This document shows positions 61,111 to 64,000 of a stretch of 64,000 nucleotides of DNA, one piece after another. Source of the stretch: Zonotrichia leucophrys gambelii (taxonomy: Eukaryota; Chordata; Aves; Passeriformes; Passerellidae); assembly GCF_028769735.1 (NCBI RefSeq), contig NC_088188.1, positions 1,812,501-1,876,500 of the forward strand, in the 5' to 3' direction. The stretch's first letter is position 1. The number at the start of each line of letters is the position of its first letter. Both the position numbers and the translations under genes were made by a program. The notes beneath the pieces were generated by a model. The model did not search any database and had not been told where the DNA came from. It saw only the letters and a program-made list of their open reading frames with translations.

Positions 61111-63058
61111 GAAAAAGTGCCCAGGCTGAGTAATAACCCACAGGAAAACTCTGGGTAAGGAGTCCCTGGGGGCTGAGGTTCACCACCAACACAAACATTT
61201 CAGGAGAGAAACAACAAGGAATTAAATGACCAGAAGCACACAGAGAGTGGCATTCATGAGCATCCAACATCTTTCAAAAAGAACCAACTGCTTCAGACCA
61301 GTGGTGGAAAACCAACAAACATGGCGGCTTGGAGGATCTGCTACAGATTGCTCTCTATTTCTGTTTGAGAGTTCTGGGCAAGACCAGAAAATGAGTTGGT
61401 TGTGGAGGTCTCAGGTGAACCCCTGCACAAAACCCTCCAGATACACCACCACCAACCCTGGCAGTTTTCCTGTGGAAATCCAATCAAGTGATTGCCAGGT
61501 GGGTGACCAAAGGAGGAGAATCAGACTATACAGAATATTTAATTTGCACACAAGTGCAAGGAAAAGTTAGAAAGTTAGAAAAAATTACTTCATGCTGATA
61601 ATTGCGAATAGCTTTCATCCAGTTCACTGGTCAACTTTCACCCACAGCACTCAATGGGAAGTGTTATCACAGTTGCTCTTTCCTGTGATAAGAATATTTC
61701 ACAGAGGTCTGGTAATACCTGTGCAATCAACAGAACAAGCTGAAATATGGCAAATGTTAACTGTGCAACAGCAGAACTTAAAAGGTGAACAGCAAGAATC
61801 TAAATAGTGAAAAATTTTCAATTTCTTTGGACATGATTGTGAATTCTTTGTGTAATTGTAATTTTTCTTGATGTACAAAACCTAGACTGCTAAAGAAAAA
61901 AAGGGAGGGGAGGAAGAAATAATGAACAAACCATGTGTTGATATGTCCTGTCTTTAAATGAGTGTACGGGGACTGCAAACACCATGAGCTCCACTGCCTG
62001 CAGACAGAAACCATGGTGGGCTTTGACTCCATCTGCACCATCTACAATATATCTGACATTGTGTAAAATGTATTCTACTTTCACAAAAAATAAATTCTGG
62101 TGACTGTGTTCTTTGTGGGGAGATGTGCATCACGTGTCCAGATTATTTATGAGGGTACAAAATGTTTGACCTTGCAGAGCACCCATGACCTAGGGGCTGA
62201 CAGGCCTGCAGGTCACTAAGGGGAACTGGGTGTCCACTGTCAGCTTTACCAGGCCTCCACCTACAGAGGCAGGGGCAAGAATATCCCCGTGGATGTCACC
62301 ATCCACTCAATCACCTGGAGTCCCAACATCACAGGGAGGTCATGGTGTATTTCTTACCCATTTCCATAAAGAAATCAGTTTTCTATCTCCTCCTCTTGTG
62401 CCTTATTTTCTGGGTTCTAACTTCGTTTTCTCTCTGCCTTCAATATTTGAGGAGCACAGACACAGTGGGTGTGTTTATATCTACATCTAAATATCGATAC
62501 ATCTAGCCCCAAACTTTTCTTCCCCACATGAAGTTTGGTAAACACATATTGTGGATTCAGGTAAACTACAATTACAGAAACCCTTTTGTTCTGATATTAA
62601 CTGCCTTGTCCCCTCTCCCTTGTGCTCCCCTTTCCAAAATGCCCAAGGGGTGTCAGGTTAGTTCATTCCCTGTGATGCCTGCACTCCTCACACCCAGCAG
62701 CACAGTGCTTTATCCTCAGCAGCAGCAGCAGGCTGATGTTTGAAAGAAACTGCCAATTAGTATCCAAGACACCAGTTAACAAGATAGTTTCTTCTAATGG
62801 CCTGTATTGATGAATGAATTAATGAAATTCCACAAGTTGTTGATGTGTGCAGAGCGCTGGTGTGACAGCCCTGGCAGCACACAGACACTGCCAGCAGCCC
62901 AGAGGGTGACACAGGTCACCAGCCTGCCCTTCACACACTGTCTGGGCAGAGCTGCAGGAGCCACAGCCCAGGGGACCCCAGGCAGCCCTGCTGGCTGCAG
63001 TCACTCCAGCTATGGCCCTGTGCTGCCATTCAGGTGTAGGAGGACACAGTATGGGTAA
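61111..63058. other. non-coding interval, no gene seen
   Basis: Unique-looking DNA. A plus frame of 114 codons (61226-61570) is unrecognised. The segment 62700-63058 is G+C-richer with CAG repeats (CAGCAGCAGCAG near 62718). I considered an older LTR between 62100 and 62500 but found no matched ends. Confidence 0.5.
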
Positions 63059-63380
63059 TGTAGGAGGCAATTTTATCCCCAACGAGTTGCAGCTGGACCC
63101 TATTACTAACAATTAGGAGCAGGCCTGATGATAACAGGCAACACCTGTAGCCAATAAGAACTAGTGGCATAAAAGATTGGGGAAGACCAGGAAGAGTCAG
63201 TGCTTAGAGGAGCTGCCTATGAGAAACACTGAGGTAATATGAAACTCTGGAGCTATGAGACCTTTGCACTGTAATAACAAGAGAACTGTTGTAATATTTA
63301 GGAAAGCTGGAAGAACAAAACTCAGGCAGTTTATGGAATAAACTCATCCAAAGTGCCAGAGCTGAGGGGAACTCACTCAG
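63059..63380 (+). mobile_element. probable LTR fragment (ERV-like), plus orientation
   Basis: Starting TGTAGGAGGCAATTTTATCC, the segment carries GCCAATAAGAAC (CCAAT box near 63151), then CATAAAAGATTGGGG about 15 bp later (TATA-like near 63170), then GGAATAAACTC (polyadenylation signal near 63336). The compact CCAAT-TATA-AATAAA order and the opening TGTAGGAGGCAA resemble avian ERV LTRs as I remember them. I could not find a matching 3' end or a target-site duplication, so the right boundary is approximate and the class is not settled. It is not obviously related to the other LTRs in the window. Confidence 0.45.
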
Positions 63381-64000
63381 TTTTACCTTTGAAATGACAC
63401 TTTAAAGCTTCAATGGTCAGCCTGCATTTATGCATCTAGAAAGTCACATATTGAGATGAGGATATTGAGGCAAGCTTGCTCTGCCTTTAATTAGAAGACC
63501 ATTAATATCAAGTGCTCAATTTTATTTCCTATCAAGAAAAGCTTCTGCTTTTTAAGGGCACTTGAACTTTTCTAGGAGCACGAGTAGCAGCATTCGATTA
63601 GAACATGAAGTAAATACTAACAGCACTAACAGCATTATTGCTTCTTCAAGGCAGATTTGATAAGCAGGAAACAGATTTGCACATGTATGCACCACTCTGC
63701 ATTGACAGCAGAAGCTACACATATACAATTGTGTAGTGTCAAGATCTGGGTCCCAGAACAAGTAACTGCAGTGCTGCAATCTCACCCTGGCTGTGCTTTG
63801 TTTTGTCTTCCTAAGCATAGTTTGGTTTGCTGAAATCAATACAACAGTAACTTTTTCCCAGTTAACTGAATGTTCCATCAGAGAGCCAGAGACTCCACTC
63901 AGCTCTGGGAACTTTGCAGAGAGATCTCATAAATTCAGCTGAGATGCACCAGGGGGTTGTAGGCAGGGCCCCGGAATGAGGAGCCTTAACTGGATTTTGG
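63381..64000. other. non-coding interval, no gene seen
   Basis: Unique-looking AT-rich DNA up to the window edge, with a minus frame of 108 codons (63552-63878) rich in Leu/Cys and no recognised domain. Confidence 0.5.

Noticed and set aside
62100..62500. Possible old LTR or retroviral remnant
   Set aside because: No TG...CA ends, no target duplication and no promoter-signal order could be matched.
1..64000. tRNA, rRNA, snRNA, known microRNA seeds, CRISPR arrays, prokaryotic operons or replication origins
   Set aside because: I looked for characteristic sequences and found none. A covariance-model search (tRNAscan-SE, Infernal) would be needed to exclude degraded RNA genes.

Overview
The window looks like nuclear DNA from a bird, most likely a passerine. 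I can support no protein-coding gene, rRNA, tRNA or other RNA gene in it. It is AT-rich overall, short of CpG outside a few islands, and dense in stops in all six frames. There are no operon-like runs of reading frames, no paired exons with splice sites in one reading frame, and no frame whose translation I recognise as a protein family. The avian assignment rests on two chicken-repeat-1 (CR1) LINE tails and on several solo endogenous-retrovirus LTRs of the type common in songbird genomes. The best description is a long intergenic or intronic stretch. A host intron cannot be excluded, because no flanking exon is visible.

Layout. Bases 1-10139 are non-repetitive non-coding DNA with one candidate conserved regulatory segment (about 4240-4620). 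A pyrimidine-rich minisatellite lies at about 10140-10445 and a plus-strand 5'-truncated CR1 at 11187-11532. A short tandem duplication (14174-14249) sits directly before an isolated CpG-rich block (14255-14565). A 297-bp solo LTR with a perfect 6-bp target-site duplication occupies 17192-17488. About 10 kb of featureless sequence follows, up to a minus-strand CR1 (28678-29204) that abuts a 464-bp solo LTR (29211-29674). Two copies of one LTR family lie in opposite orientation at 37269-37651 and 49811-50201. Between and beside them are AT-rich segments with clustered homeodomain cores (about 36290-36540, 40080-40345 and 43060-43480), a CpG cluster (about 44280-44345), an (AT)n microsatellite (41521-41588) and a GGATGGRTGA minisatellite (47691-48087). 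A G-rich 9/18-bp minisatellite (55611-56287) keeps several long but spurious reading frames open. A second CpG-richer block (60560-61110) and a probable LTR with CCAAT and TATA boxes (from 63059) close the window.

How the parts relate. Three of the LTRs (29.2, 37.3 and 49.8 kb) share a common core, in which a TATA-like run is fused to the AATAAA signal next to an AGCCTTCT motif. They therefore belong to one superfamily, and their 6-bp target duplications fit class II (ERVK-like) elements. No retroviral coding region remains. The non-repeat segments with clustered TAATTA cores or CpG look like candidate enhancers or an unannotated promoter. That is inference from composition and motifs, and only cross-species alignment or chromatin data could settle it. 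I found no convincing undescribed coding system.
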